Source of the DNA: Rhinopomastus cyanomelas | Taxonomy: Eukaryota; Chordata; Aves; Bucerotiformes; Rhinopomastidae | Length of the DNA: 64,000 bases | Assembly (NCBI GenBank): GCA_013400115.1 | Contig: VXBP01004060.1 | Coordinates: 316-64,315, forward strand | Direction: 5' to 3' | Shown here: positions 41,307 through 52,049 of the stretch, in pieces | Numbering within the stretch: position 1 is the first letter of the stretch | Layout: every line of letters starts with the position of its first letter | Notes under the pieces: generated by a model | Database searches by the model: none | Told to the model about the DNA's origin: nothing | Seen by the model: only the letters and a program-made list of their open reading frames with translations | Translations under genes and position numbers: made by a program

Positions 41307-41981
41307 GGTTTCTTTGGATATTGATTTTCATATCCTTGGATAGAGTCTCCTTCACTGGAGATGTTTAAGACCCACGTGGTCATGTTCCTGTGTGACTCGG
41401 TCTAGGTGATCCTGCTGTGGCAGGGGGACTGGACTGGATGATCTTTGGAGGTCCCTTTACGATACCCAGTGTTCCATGATTGTGTGGTCTTTATCACCTC
41501 TTTCATCTATTAAATAATAAGTCAGAGAGAGAAAAATGTGTCCCAGATGGACTTGCCAAGAGCTCCTTTTAATACTTGAGGGGAATAATTATCACCAACA
41601 GGAGAAGCAGTGCTGTCAGCGCTGAAGTTACGGTTGGACTCTTATTAAAGTGCTTGGACACTAGGCAACAGCACCTTGGCTTTGGCATCCTCTGGGTCCC
41701 TGGAGAAGTCGCCTTGTGATGAGGTTTTCATGCAGCACAATCTCCCCACAAAAAGGGACACCAGCCCCTCCTTGACGTGTTACTAGCGGGGTTCCTCACA
41801 CAGCGCTCAGCCTGGGCATGTGCCCCGACCATTGGCAGGGCCATGGCTGCGCCCAATGCTAGCTCTTCCATTCAAGCTCCACGTGGAATATTTCCACCCA
41901 GGGTTGTAGACCTCAGAGGCTGCTTCCCCTGATTCAGCCTGTGTTTGGTCACAAGCAGCTGTAATCATAGGATCATAAGAT
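41303..41981 (+). repeat. 680-bp direct duplication, copy 1
   Basis: Matches 41983-42661 from TCTGGGTTTCTTTGGATATT to GGATCATAAGA, with about ten differences. The copies are joined by a single N at 41982. Likely an assembly duplication. Confidence 0.85.
41338..41487 (+). mobile_element. CR1 tail, second of the local pair
   Basis: Leader TATTGATTTTCATATCCTTG, then GAGTCTCCTTCACTGGAGAT to GTTCCATGATTGTGTGG. Confidence 0.92.
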
Positions 41982-41982
41982 N

Positions 41983-42661
41983 TCTGGGTTTCTTTGGATA
42001 TTGATTTTCATATCCTTGGATAGAGTCTCCTTCACTGGAGATGTTTAAGACCCACGTGGTCATGTTCCTGTGTGACTCGGTCTAGGTGATCCTGTTGTGG
42101 CAGGGGGATTGGACTAGATGATCTTTCAAGGTCCCTTTACAATACCCAATGTTCCATGATTGTGTGGTCTTTATCACCTCTTTCATCTATTAAATAATAA
42201 GTCAGAGAGAGAAAAATGTGTCCCAGATGGACTTGCCAAGAGCTCCTTTTAATACTTGAGGGGAATAATTATCACCAACAGGAGAAGCAGTGCTGTCAGC
42301 GCTGAAGTTACGGTTGGACTCTTATTAAAGTGCTTGGACACTAGGCAACAGCACCTTGGCTTTGGCATCCTCTGGGTCCCTGGAGAAGTCGCCTTGTGAT
42401 GAGGTTTTCATGCAGCACAATCTCCCCACAAAAAGGGACACCAGCCCCTCCTTGACGTGTTACTAGCGGGGTTCCTCACACAGCGCTCAGCCTGGGCATG
42501 TGCCCCGACCATTGGCAGGGCCATGGCTGCGCCCAATGCTAGCTCTTCCATTCAAGCTCCACGTGGAATATTTCCACCCAGGGTTGTAGACCTCAGAGGC
42601 TGCTTCCCCTGATTCAGCCTGTGTTTGGTCACAAGCAGCTGTAATCATAGGATCATAAGAT
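41983..42661 (+). repeat. 680-bp direct duplication, copy 2
   Basis: Differs from copy 1 mostly within the CR1 tail (GATTGGACTAGATGATC against GACTGGACTGGATGATC). Confidence 0.85.
42018..42167 (+). mobile_element. CR1 tail inside duplication copy 2
   Basis: GAGTCTCCTTCACTGGAGAT to GTTCCATGATTGTGTGG. Confidence 0.9.
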
Positions 42662-42862
42662 CATAGGATGTTAGGGGTTGGAAGGGACCCAAGAGATCAT
42701 CGAGTCCAACCCCCCTGCCGGAGCAGGACAAAACTATCTAACACAGATCACAGAGGAACGCATCCAGGTGGCCTTGAAAGTCCCCAGAGAAGGAGACTCC
42801 ACGACCTCCCTGGGGAGTCTGTTCCAGTGCTCTGTGACCCTCACAGCAATCCCTGTGATCCA
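42645..42862 (-). mobile_element. CR1 LINE 3' fragment, GGGGTTGG group
   Basis: TCATAGGATGTTAGGGGTTG, AAGAGATCATCGAGTCCAAC to CAGTGCTCTGTGACCCTCAC. A different tail group from the young majority. Confidence 0.93.
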
Positions 42863-43655
42863 TTTCACCCTGCTCACCTCTTGCGTGGAGGGTGGCGAAA
42901 GGAGTGGTCTGACTCCATAAAAGCATCTGACACTGCCTGTGACCCGGCTTCAAAGCCAGAAGAAGGTGTCCTTGAAGCTATTAACTATGTGACAGCTCTT
43001 TACACAATTATTTCAAGTATTGGCTTCAGCTTCCTTTTTCCTTTCCAGTCTATATTTTTGCTTTGTTTTTATTTAGTAATAACATCCCGGGCACGGCGCT
43101 CCTCTGGTTTAGCTGGGGTGGTGCTGCTGAGGTGGGGTTCATTTTTCACCCCCTCTATACTGTTGGTCTGTTTTATAGGACATGGGGAGAGGGTCAGGGC
43201 AGGCACAATTAAAACACCAGCACACGAGCAGGTTTTGTGCACATGTTCTTCAGATCTTGTTGTTGTCGGGCTTGCTGTTTCCATGCACCTGGTGTGAAGA
43301 CCAAGTTATGTTAAAGGGGTTTCATATTAAAAGACCCCACATTTGATGGGGCACGTTATTAGCTGGCAGCAGCGCTGTCCTCTCCTGGAGAGGTAGGATG
43401 GAAAGTTCTAGCACAGCACCGCACTTTGCAGGCTGCTGCAGCGCGAAGCACCCAGGTCTTGGGACAGCGAGTGAGCTGCAGCAGGTAGTGTCCTGTCTCC
43501 TCTCTGCCAGCTCTGAGTTGGGAGGGGTTCTGAATCTGAGCCCCCTGAGATCTCACAGAGATGAAAGTTGCCCGAAAGTCTGTCAGCCTGGCTGGTTTTG
43601 CTTTTGTTTGATAAGCTGCTCATTGCTTCCATCTACCTTCTTCGTCTAGTTAAAG
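42863..43655 (+). other. Unique intergenic sequence
   Basis: No repeat. The long frame 42668-43297 starts in CR1 and runs on by chance. Confidence 0.5.
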
Positions 43656-43656
43656 G

Positions 43657-44640
43657 TGTCTTGGAAGGGGAGGGGAAAGGGAAAGGGAAAGGGAAAGAAA
43701 AAGGGAAAAGGAAAGGGAAGGGGAAAGGGAAGGGAAAGGGAAAGGGAAGGGGAAAGGGAAGGGGAAAGGGTAAGGGTAAGGATAAGGGTAAGGGTAAGGG
43801 TAAAGGAAGGGGAAGGGGAAGGGGAAAAAAGGAAAAGGGAAAGGGGAAAAAAGGAAAAAGAAAAGAGGAAGAAAAGAGGAAAGAAAAAATAGAGAAAAGG
43901 ATGGAGAAAAAAAGGAAGGAGAAAAGAGAAAAGGAAATAGAAGAAAAAGGAAAGAGAAAGGAGAAAGGAGACAAGGAAAGAGAGAAGAGAAGAGAAGAGA
44001 AGAGAAGAGAAGAGAAGAGAAGAGAAGAGAAGAGAAGAGAAGAGAAGAGAAGAGAAGAGAAGAGAAGAGAAGAGAAGAGNAGAAAAGAAAAGAAAAGAAA
44101 AGAAAAGAAAAGAAAAGAAAAGAAAAGAAAAGAAAAGAAAAGAAAAGAAAAGAAAAGAAAAGAAAAGAAAAGAAAAGAAAAGAAAAGAAAAGAAAAGAAA
44201 AGAAAAGAAAAGAAAAGAAAAGAAAAGAAAAGAAAAGAAAAGAAAAGAAAAGAAAAGAAAAGAAAAGAAAAGAAAAGAAAAGAAAAGAAAAGAAAAGAAA
44301 AGAAAAGAAAAGAAAAGAAAAGAAAAGAAAAGAAAAGAAAAGAAAAGAAAAGAAAAGAAAAGAAAAGAAAAGAAAAGAAAAGAAAAGAAAAGAAAAGAAA
44401 AGAAAAGAAAAGAAAAGAAAAGAAAAGAAAAGAAAAGAAAAGAAAAGAAAAGAAAAGAAAAGAAAAGAAAAGAAAAGAAAAGAAAAGAAAAGAAAAGAAA
44501 AGAAAAGAAAAGAAAAGAAAAGAAAAGAAAAGAAAAGAAAAGAAAAGAAAAGAAAAGAAAAGAAAAGAAAAGAAAAGAAAAGAAAAGAAAAGAAAAGAAA
44601 AGAAAAGAAAAGAAAAAGAAAAGAAAAGAGGAAAAAGGGG
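43657..44640 (+). repeat. 1-kb polypurine tract: (GGGAAA)n, (GAGAA)n, (GAAAA)n
   Basis: Nearly pure A/G on the plus strand. It has GGGAAA-type repeats (43670-43860), a short GGGTAA run (about 43768-43806), mixed purines, (GAGAA)n to 44079, a one-base gap at 44080, then about 110 perfect GAAAA units. The 366-codon Lys/Arg/Glu frame across it is not a gene. Confidence 0.97.
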
Positions 44641-44644
44641 CTTT

Positions 44645-45145
44645 TTAAAAAGAGCCTATGATGACTAAAAGGCAGATTCCCGAGTGTTGGTGATTAACAG
44701 ACTTTGCCAACAACTGGGCCTCAGTGAAGGCAGAGATTTCTTTGTTTTGATGATGACCATTGTTAAAGAGAAAACATTTTGCAGCCCTGAGATACTGATG
44801 TTTTAGGAAATTAATTGGAACCGTGCTGTGCTCTCCGCAGGGCTGTGACTGTCTCTCACGATGCCTGCAGAAGCTCAGCTTTGAAATCCAAAGACTCTCG
44901 GCAGAAGCGCGGATTTAACCCCGAATCGGTGCAAGAGACAAGCAGGGACGGAAAAGCAGTCGGCGGGAGACGGTCACGTTTTGCTCCTGTAAATCTCTGA
45001 AGCAGAAAAACACCTTTGCTCCTGCTCTGCCCTTTTGCAATTAACAAGATGCCCAGCCTGGAGCTCAGAGTGATTCACTGAACAGCCAAGGTCAGGTGGT
45101 TGTGGTCGAGTGTCCTACTGCTGTTCTCTTTCCTGCTTCTTCCAG
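44645..45145 (+). other. Unique intergenic sequence
   Basis: No gene or repeat recognised. Confidence 0.55.
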
Positions 45146-45149
45146 GACT

Positions 45150-45297
45150 GGAACATGCCCAGAGGAGAGCAACCCAAATGATCAGAGGGCTGGGCCAAAC
45201 TGTGCGGTGAGGACAGGCTGAGCAGGTTGGGTTTGTTCAGCTGGGAGAAGAGGAGGCTCCCAGGTGACCTTCTAGTAGCTTTCCTACAGCTACTAGA
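45150..45297 (+). mobile_element. Old CR1 internal fragment
   Basis: CCCAGAGGAGAGCAACCCAA, GGACAGGCTGAGCAGGTTGG, GAGAAGAGGAGGCTCCCAGG. Divergent. Confidence 0.8.
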
Positions 45298-45354
45298 ATA
45301 ATTTCCCGTGAGCGCATCTACACGTTTACACCCGCAAACACCAACACAGCAACT

Positions 45355-45405
45355 GATCATAGGATCATAGGATGTTAGGGGTTGGAAGGGACCCAAAGAG
45401 AACTG
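45355..45405 (-). mobile_element. CR1 tip, GGGGTTGG group
   Basis: GATCATAGGATCATAGGATG and TTAGGGGTTGGAAGGGACCC. Confidence 0.85.
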
Positions 45406-45834
45406 ATAAGGAAAACTATTCCAGCATCAGGCTTTCAAAGAATGAAGAAGTCAGAACAGAGTGGAAGGTTCACGATGAAACTCGAAACTCCACTGGCTCT
45501 GAGATTTGATGACTAGCAGAGAACTCGGTCCAACACTTGGCTCAGCCCAGGGTCAACCTATATTTAGCAGGAGCGATGGTCTTGTTAAAGTACAAGTGAA
45601 AGTAAGATTTGATTCTCAACAAAAACACTTCTCACTCTGAAGTGGGAGTCTCAAAGGGAAAACAAAAGGGTAAGGTCTATGGATTGGCAAGAATGAACCT
45701 GCCACGTGCAGTGGAACAAGTTCTGATTCGCCTTAAGTTCATCAGCTTGCACGTGGAAAAGCTCTGTGTGTTTGGTTGTTCATGATGTTTCTTCTCCTGC
45801 ACAATATCACTGCTTCATTCTTCTCTTATTCTGG
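45406..45834 (+). other. Unique intergenic sequence
   Basis: Nothing recognised. Confidence 0.55.
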
Positions 45835-46605
45835 AGAGTAGTCCTGTGGAAGAGGGACTTGGGGGTGCTGGTGGGTGAAAAACTGGCCATGAGCCACCGG
45901 GGTGCAATTGCAGCCCAGAAGGCTGATCATGTTCTGGGCTGCATCAAAAGAGCTGTGGCCAGCAGATTGGGAGAAGTGATTCTACTCCTTTACTCTGACC
46001 TGGTGAGACCCCACCTGGGGTGTTGTGCCCAGTTCTGGGGGCTCCCAGCACAAGAAGGATGTAGACAGACTGGAGCGTGTCCAGAGGAGGGGTTCTACTA
46101 TGATCAAGGGAATGGAGCATCTCTTGTGTGAGGACAGGCTGAGAGAGGTGGGGCTGTTCAGCCTGGAGAACAGAAGGCTCTGGGGGGACCTTGGATTTAG
46201 GTTGGAGTGGATGACCTTCAAGGTCTTGTCCAACCTTATCAGTACTGTGATACTGTGATACTGTGAACTTCTTTTGACCTTCCAGTACCTGAGGGGGTCC
46301 TCCATTAAGGCAGGGTGAAGGTCTTCTCAAGAGGGTTTGTACAGACAGGGCAAAGATCAGTGGGTTCAGGCTGGGAAAGGAGAGGTTGAGGCTGGATCTT
46401 AGAACAAAGTTCTTCACTGTGATGGTGGTTGATGGCTGGAATGGGCTGCCCAGGGAGGTGGTGGGGACCTCATCCCTGGAGTCATTTCAGCTCAGGCTTG
46501 AAGAGACTGAGCAGCCTGACCTAGGTGAATTGTCCCTGTGTAGGGAGGTTGGACTAGATGACTGCTGGATGTCCCTTCCAGCCTAGAACATTCTATGATT
46601 TTATT
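45835..46605 (+). mobile_element. Old CR1, about 700 bp, with a nested tip
   Basis: GGAAGAGGGACTTGGGGGTG, GCTGATCATGTTCTGGGCTG, CCAGTTCTGGGGGCTCCCAG, then after an interruption GGTTGAGGCTGGATCTTAGA and CATTCTATGATTTTA. The body is clearly diverged from the young group. Confidence 0.92.
46196..46265 (+). mobile_element. CR1 tip inserted into an older CR1
   Basis: TTTAGGTTGGAGTGGATGAC, GTCTTGTCCAACCTTATCAG, then a tail of three TACTGTGA repeats. It interrupts the older element between GGGGGGACCTTG and the sequence CCAGTACCTGAGGGGGTCC. Confidence 0.8.
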
Positions 46606-46679
46606 GGTATTTCAGGGGGGCAGGTGAGTGTGAAATTGCTCACCCATGCTCTAGCCAGGAATTCTTATCTTTAGATAAA

Positions 46680-46998
46680 TCATAGAATCACAGAACATTA
46701 AGGATTGGAAGGGACCTTGAAAGATCACCCAGTCCAGTCCAATCCCCCTGCCACAGCAGGATCACCTAGATCCAGTCACACAGGAACACATCCAGGTGGG
46801 TTTTAGATGTCTCCAGAGAAGGAGACTCCACAACCCCACCTGGGCAGCCCCTTCCAGTGCTCTGTCACCCTCACCATGAAGAAGTTCCTTCTCATATTGA
46901 TGTGGGACCTCCTCTGTTCCAGCTCACACCCATTGCCCCTTGTCCTATCACTAGATAACAATAAGCAGAGCCTGGCTCCATCCTCCTGACACCCACAA
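46680..46998 (-). mobile_element. CR1 LINE 3' fragment
   Basis: CATAGAATCACAGAACATTA to CCATCCTCCTGACACCCAC, young group. Confidence 0.95.
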
Positions 46999-47628
46999 AA
47001 GATGTTGGTGAGGCTAGATTCTGCACCCTCTCTCCTTCCTCATCTGAGTGTGCCAGTGAGAAGGCTGGTGGGGAAGAAGGGGTGTTAATACACACGCTGT
47101 TGCACCAAGTTCATAAATAACCATCTTGGAAGCAGCTCCACAGTTTCAGGAGTCACACTGACAGCAGGAATGTTTCCTGTTTTAGCTGGCCACAAGAGAA
47201 CGAGGTGTGAATGAAGAGAACAAAGTTCTTGCCGTAGCAGCCACAGCACAGAGTTAGCAGGAGCAAATCTCACAACCAGTGCACCCACCAACAGGATCCT
47301 TGGCTGGAGGGTTCAACTCTGAGTAACAAATTCGTGTCTAAACTATTTGACAAGAGGGCTGTGCTTTCTAGACCTCTATAAACATGAAGTGAGCATTAAA
47401 AAAGTAGGTCTTAGAAAGACAAAACACAAGAAAGAGGTGGGTTTATCCATTAATTTCTTAATCTTCACCAAAGGATACGTTTTTTGTTCAAAAATTTTAT
47501 GAAAACTACATTTTTCATGAAAAAAGGTGTCATGAGCCAATAACACTCTGTCAAAAGTGATGGCTTTTCTGAGGGATCTCATATGTGAGAAAAGTTGTGC
47601 AGAGAGAGTGAGTCAGTTTCAAAACATT
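46999..47628 (+). other. Unique intergenic sequence
   Basis: Nothing recognised; A/T-rich after 47400. Confidence 0.55.
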
Positions 47629-47629
47629 C

Positions 47630-48455
47630 ACAGAATCACAGAATCATTGAGGCTGGAGAAGCTCTCTGAGATCATCCAGCCCAGCCCAGGACCCAGCATC
47701 AGCACAGCAGCCAGACCAGGGCACTAAGGGACACAGCCAGGCTGCCCTTCAACACCTTCAGGGGTGGGGACTTCACAACTGCCCTGGGCCTGATCACCCT
47801 AGATCACCCTTTCATAGAATCACAGAATCATTAGAGATTGGAAGGGACCTTGGAAGGCCATCCAGTCCAATCCCTCTGCCTCAGCAGGATCACCCAGACC
47901 AAGTCACACAGGAACACGTCCAGGCTGGTTTTAAATATCTCCAGAGAAGGAGACTCCACAACCCCCCTGGGCAGCCCCTGCAAGGGCTCTGTCACCCTCA
48001 CTGGGAAGAAGGTCCTCCTCATATTGATGTGGAACCTCCTCTGTTCCAGCTCACACCCACTGCCCCCTGTCCTATTGCTAGATGCCACTGAGCAGAGCCT
48101 GGCTCCATCCTCCTGACACCCTTCACATATTTATAGACATTAATGAGGTCACCCCTCAATCCATCAGGAAGTGCTTCCTAACACCCAACCCAACCTTCCC
48201 CTGGCAGCTGCAGACCCTGCCCTCTTGTCCTGGCGCTAGTTGCCTGCAAGAAGCACCTGACCCCCACCTGAGTACAACCTCCTTTCAGGGACCTGTAGGG
48301 AGGGAGGAGGTCCCCCCTGAGTCTTCTCTAGGCTCAACAACCTCAGCTTCCTTAACCTCTTCTCATCAGCCTTTCCCTCCAGTCCCTTCCTGAGCCTCAC
48401 TACTCCTCTGGACCGGCTCCAGCACCTCAACATCTCTGTTGTAGTGACCTCCATC
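47630..48455 (-). mobile_element. Old CR1 interrupted by a younger CR1
   Basis: Tail side 47630-47812 (TTGAGGCTGGAGAAGCTCTC, ACTAAGGGACACAGCCAGGC). Body side 48160-48455 (AGGAAGTGCTTCCTAACACC, CTCGGTTCCTTA-like degenerate part, CCTCTGGACCGGCTCCAGCA). The two halves belong to the same old group. Confidence 0.9.
47813..48159 (-). mobile_element. Young CR1 nested in the old CR1
   Basis: CATAGAATCACAGAATCATT, GAGATTGGAAGGGACCTTGG to TTAATGAGGTCACCCCTCAA, lying within the old element in the same orientation. Confidence 0.93.
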
Positions 48456-48479
48456 ATCAGGAATCAGGTCCTTGCATCG

Positions 48480-49095
48480 CTGAAGCTGCTTCACAAGTCT
48501 GAGACCTTTCCCTCGCATGGACTTTGGAAAAATACACACAGAGACACTGCAACTGTCCACCTCCCCTGCGTGCTTTGAGAGCAGAGAGGTCTGAAAGTCC
48601 TTGTATGGAGAGGCCATTGTGCCCAGAATTGTGCTAACGTTCTCTCACTCTAAGCAGATGTTTAAACAACGTCGCAGGGCTGCAGCGGCCACGGCCGCTG
48701 GGAACTGCTCTGTTCCAAGGCAGAACCATGGAACGTCGCCATGAGGAGCTATTCCTCCCTGAAAATGAAGCACAGGTTTGGAGGTGACAGACTACCCCTG
48801 AGGAAAAACAAGGTGCCCCTGGAGAAGCTCTCTGGCACTTGGCTGGGTCTTCTGCGATCACCGCGATGGGTGGAAAGAGGAGTTAACGTGTTCCCCGGCC
48901 AAAACTAGCGTCTGACAGTTTTGCATCCAAGCAGAACTGATGAAAATCCAAATATTTGTGGATTTTGCTTGGGATGCAAATATTTTGTATGGCTTCCACC
49001 CCAGCTCGAAGTCCCTGATGGAATCTGTCCTAGAAACTCCTGATTTTCAGACCTCAGTGTCTCCCTCACTTCAAATGACATCAGTCTGAGTCCGT
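48480..49095 (+). other. Unique intergenic sequence
   Basis: Nothing recognised. Confidence 0.55.
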
Positions 49096-49099
49096 GCAT

Positions 49100-49188
49100 C
49101 TTGGTCTAGGTGGCCCTGCTCCGGCAGGGGGATTGGACCGGATGATCTTTCAAGGTCCCTTCCAGTCCCTAATGCTTCTATCATTTCT
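49100..49188 (+). mobile_element. CR1 tail fragment
   Basis: CTTGGTCTAGGTGGCCCTGC to CCAGTCCCTAATGCTTCTAT. Confidence 0.93.
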
Positions 49189-49611
49189 CGGTCGATGGAC
49201 ATGTCAGAAGTGTTTTAACCTAGTGTGTGTTTATAGATGTGGGATGTGTGTTTTCAAATCTGACTTCAGAGAGGGTTCTTATGGCCAAACTAACGAGCAG
49301 AAAACAACGATTGCTTGCCAGGAGGTATCACTGAGGGAACCAAGCCACACACTTCTTGGCTTCGGGTCGGTCATGCCATCAGCTGCCTTGTACAACGTCG
49401 GGCTCTGGAGTCAAAACTACCCCTCCTCACAGCTTAAAACAACAGCCAAGCTTGTGATACCCTTTGGATTAGCAGAGGGGATATTGCCAAGGCTGAACAA
49501 GAATCACTGCCTGCTGCCAGCTAAGCAGACATGACAGAGATGATTGCTGGAAGAGGAACTACATGTCAAAGCAATCTCAGATTTTAAAAAACATCTGTGT
49601 TTTGGTCAGTG
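49189..49611 (+). other. Unique intergenic sequence
   Basis: Nothing recognised. Confidence 0.5.
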
Positions 49612-50050
49612 ACCACCTCCCTGATGAGGAGAGGTTGAGGGAGCTGAGGCTCTTGAGCTTGGAGAAAAAGAGACTGAGGGGTGACCCCATGGATGTTGAT
49701 CAATATGGAAAGGGTGGGTGTCAGGAGGATGGAGCCAGGCTCTGCTCAGGAGCACTCAATGATAGGACAAGAGGCAGTGGGTGTGAGCTGGAACAGAGGA
49801 GGTTCCACATCAGTATGAGGTCCCTTCCAATCCCTAATGATTCTATGATTCTATGCAGAAGGACCTTCCTCCCAGTAAGGGTGAGAAAGCACTGGAAGGG
49901 ACTGCCCAGGGGGGTTGTGGAGTCTCCTTCTCTGGAGATGGTTAAGACCCACCTGGATGTGTTCCTGTGTGACTTGGTCTAGGTGATGCTGCTGTGGACT
50001 AGATGATCTTTGGAGGTCCCTTCCAACCCCTAATGTTCTGTGATTCTGTG
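49612..50050 (+). mobile_element. CR1 LINE 3' part with an internal tip insertion
   Basis: A normal body is interrupted at about 49819-49855. There GTCCCTTCCAATCCCTAATG and TTCTATGATTCTATG lie between CACATCAGTATGA and AGAAGGACCTTCCTCCCAG. The body then continues to a normal tail. The breakpoints match those at 26842-26878. Confidence 0.95.
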
Positions 50051-50530
50051 CATATGTTCAGCAATTACATATTTGAGCCTTCACATTAATTCCTTGAAGC
50101 ACACAGGTCAGGAAGATCCAGCTGGTTGTTCTCCTTGGAAATCCAGACAGCTTTCAGCAAGGTTTCCCCATCAATGCCTGCGAGAGAAACTAAGCTGCCA
50201 CAGGATGAGAACCAAAACCTCTGACAGGACCAAAGAACTGATTAAAGATAGGAAAGGAAAAGTTATGAGCAAAAGGTGGTGGGAAGTCATGAGTGAAATC
50301 CTGCAGGATCCGTGGTGTGGCCTGTGCTGCTCAACATGCTCCTAAGTGATATGGGAAAGGGAGTGAATAATGAGGTGGCAGCATGCACTGGTGATAGTAA
50401 GGTATTTAGGGTGGTAAGGACAAGGGCCTCTTCATGGTCAAAGAAGGACCTGACAAGACTAAGTGGCTGAGTACATGAAAGACATCTGATGTGGGTAAAT
50501 GTAAAATAATGCTGAAAGAACAGGAAAAAA
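50051..50530 (+). other. Unique or degenerate intergenic sequence
   Basis: Stretches such as AAATCCTGCAGGATCCGTGG may be decayed LINE reverse-transcriptase sequence, but I cannot assign them. Confidence 0.35.
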
Positions 50531-50533
50531 CCA

Positions 50534-50612
50534 ATTCACAGAATCACAGAACACTAGGGGTTGGAAGGGACCTCGAACGACCATCTAGTCCAACCCCCCC
50601 ACCCCAGCAGTC
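50534..50612 (-). mobile_element. CR1 tail fragment
   Basis: CACAGAATCACAGAACACTA, GGGTTGGAAGGGACCTCGAA to CACCCCAGCAG. Confidence 0.92.
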
Positions 50613-50782
50613 CAGTTTTACCTACTCAGTCGTGAGCCCAAATGTCTTTCATGAATGAGATCTCTGCGGTGCGATGCAGCCATCCATGGAGACACCACCT
50701 GCATGGGCAGAAGTAGTGAAGGAAATAGATCAAGAGTTGGGCACTGGTAGGAAACAGAGGACAAAACGTGCATGGGATTATG

Positions 50783-51060
50783 ACCCTCTGCTCAGGAGCA
50801 TCTAGTGATAGGACAAGGGGCAGTGGGTGTGAGCTGGAACACAGGAGGTCCCACATCAGTATGAGAAGTAACTGCTTCATGGTGAGGGTGACAGAGCACT
50901 GGAAGGGGCTGCCCAGGGATGTTGTGGAGTCTCCTTCTCTGGAGAGATATAAGACCCGCCTGGATGTGTTCCTGTGTGACTTGGTCCAATCTGGGGGGAT
51001 TGGACTGGGTGATCTTTCAAGGTCCCTTCCAATCCCTAATGTTGTATGATTCTGTGTAAT
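50783..51060 (+). mobile_element. CR1 LINE 3' fragment
   Basis: GACCCTCTGCTCAGGAGCAT to TGTTGTATGATTCTGTG. Its tail is part of the left arm of an inverted repeat. Confidence 0.95.
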
Positions 51061-51313
51061 TCATGTATAGTTTTAGCAGAATGATTTACCATCAAAAACC
51101 AGTTTGTTGGCCACAAATGTCACTTGGAGCATTTCATTTTCACATGGGGAAAAGAAAGATGGAGAGTATTAGTGCAAATTCTTCCCTCCATGCTCAATAA
51201 ATTCATCTTCGTATTTATCTTCTGCATCCGAGTGTTTTTAATCCTGCTCTTGGAAAAGCCACAAGAATACTTCCATGGGTCATTGTAAAACCTTTTGGTT
51301 CTTTCCATTTGCT
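51000..51313 (-). repeat. Inverted repeat, left arm (pairs with 53987-54304)
   Basis: From the CR1 tail to the sequence CAAAAGGTTTTACAATGACC on the minus strand, matching 53987-54304 in reverse complement with essentially no differences. Confidence 0.9.
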
Positions 51314-51374
51314 GTTTTTTCACTAAAATAAAACCATCTTGTATGTCAGACTGTTCTGTCACATCACAGAGAGC

Positions 51375-51466
51375 TGCCTGGGTAATCCTTCTGTGACAGG
51401 GGTTTTGGACTGGATGGTCTTTTGAGGTCCCTTCCAATCCCTAATGACCTAATGATTCTATGATTA
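51375..51466 (+). mobile_element. CR1 tail fragment
   Basis: CTGGGTAATCCTTCTGTGAC, GGACTGGATGGTCTTTTGAG to TTCTATGATT. Confidence 0.9.
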
Positions 51467-52049
51467 AGGAATCTGTTGGGCAATATTCCTTATCCAATCT
51501 TTCTACGAGCCCCTTCCCTCTATGAGAAGAACTTGACCTGGCAATCGGAGAGCACGGAGCCATCGCGGCACGCCTCAGTGCTGGAGAGTGTAGAGCAGGC
51601 AGGAGCAACGGTGCTGCCATCAATCCCCACAACAATTAGAAATCCAGAGCTGTTGAAACGACCGAAGCGAGCGCTGTGCTTGAGCAGCGATAACGACCCT
51701 CTCCCCACCCGAAAGAGGAGCAGCAAGAGCAACTGCTGCCCAGCACAGGGGGCTTTTTGACAGGCTGTGGTGATAAGGGGCTCTCAGCTGGCAGACAGAC
51801 AGAACACATCCCTGTGGAACATCTTCGAGTCAGGAGATGCCTGCGAGCCAAAGCACATGCCAAGGGGATGGCGTGGTGTGAAACGGGGGTGACAGACACA
51901 ACTGGCTGGCTCAGTTGGTAGAGCATGGGACTCTGAATTCAATAAGTATTCTGAAGATCTTAGTGTCTTTCAAGATAAGAAAGAAAGAAGCAGGAAAGAT
52001 TTACCAGCAGTAACTACTTTATTCTAACAGTAATTGTTTAAGATCTAGA
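51467..52049 (+). other. Mostly unique intergenic sequence with a tRNA-like piece
   Basis: No gene recognised apart from the tRNA fragment. Confidence 0.5.
51901..51940 (+). pseudogene. tRNA-Lys-like 5' half (tRNA fragment)
   Basis: Resembles the 5' half of vertebrate tRNA-Lys(CUU). The A box TGGCTCAGTTGG (51907-51918) fits the consensus, the D arm GCTC...GAGC pairs, and GCATGGGACTCTGAAT resembles the anticodon arm. The anticodon position reads CTG and not CTT. The anticodon stem cannot pair on its 3' side. No B box or 3' half follows, so it is a truncated pseudogene or a tRNA-derived piece. Confidence 0.7.

Noticed and set aside
42668..43297. A 209-codon frame with hydrophobic stretches
   Set aside because: It starts in an antisense CR1 and continues into unique sequence without splice context or recognisable similarity.
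43768..43806. Interstitial telomere repeat
   Set aside because: The run is GGGTAA, not the vertebrate TTAGGG, and it grades into GGGAAA repeats on both sides.
43568..44668. A 366-codon open frame rich in Lys, Arg and Glu
   Set aside because: It is the translation of the purine repeat; the 5-base period keeps all frames free of stops. No conserved protein features.
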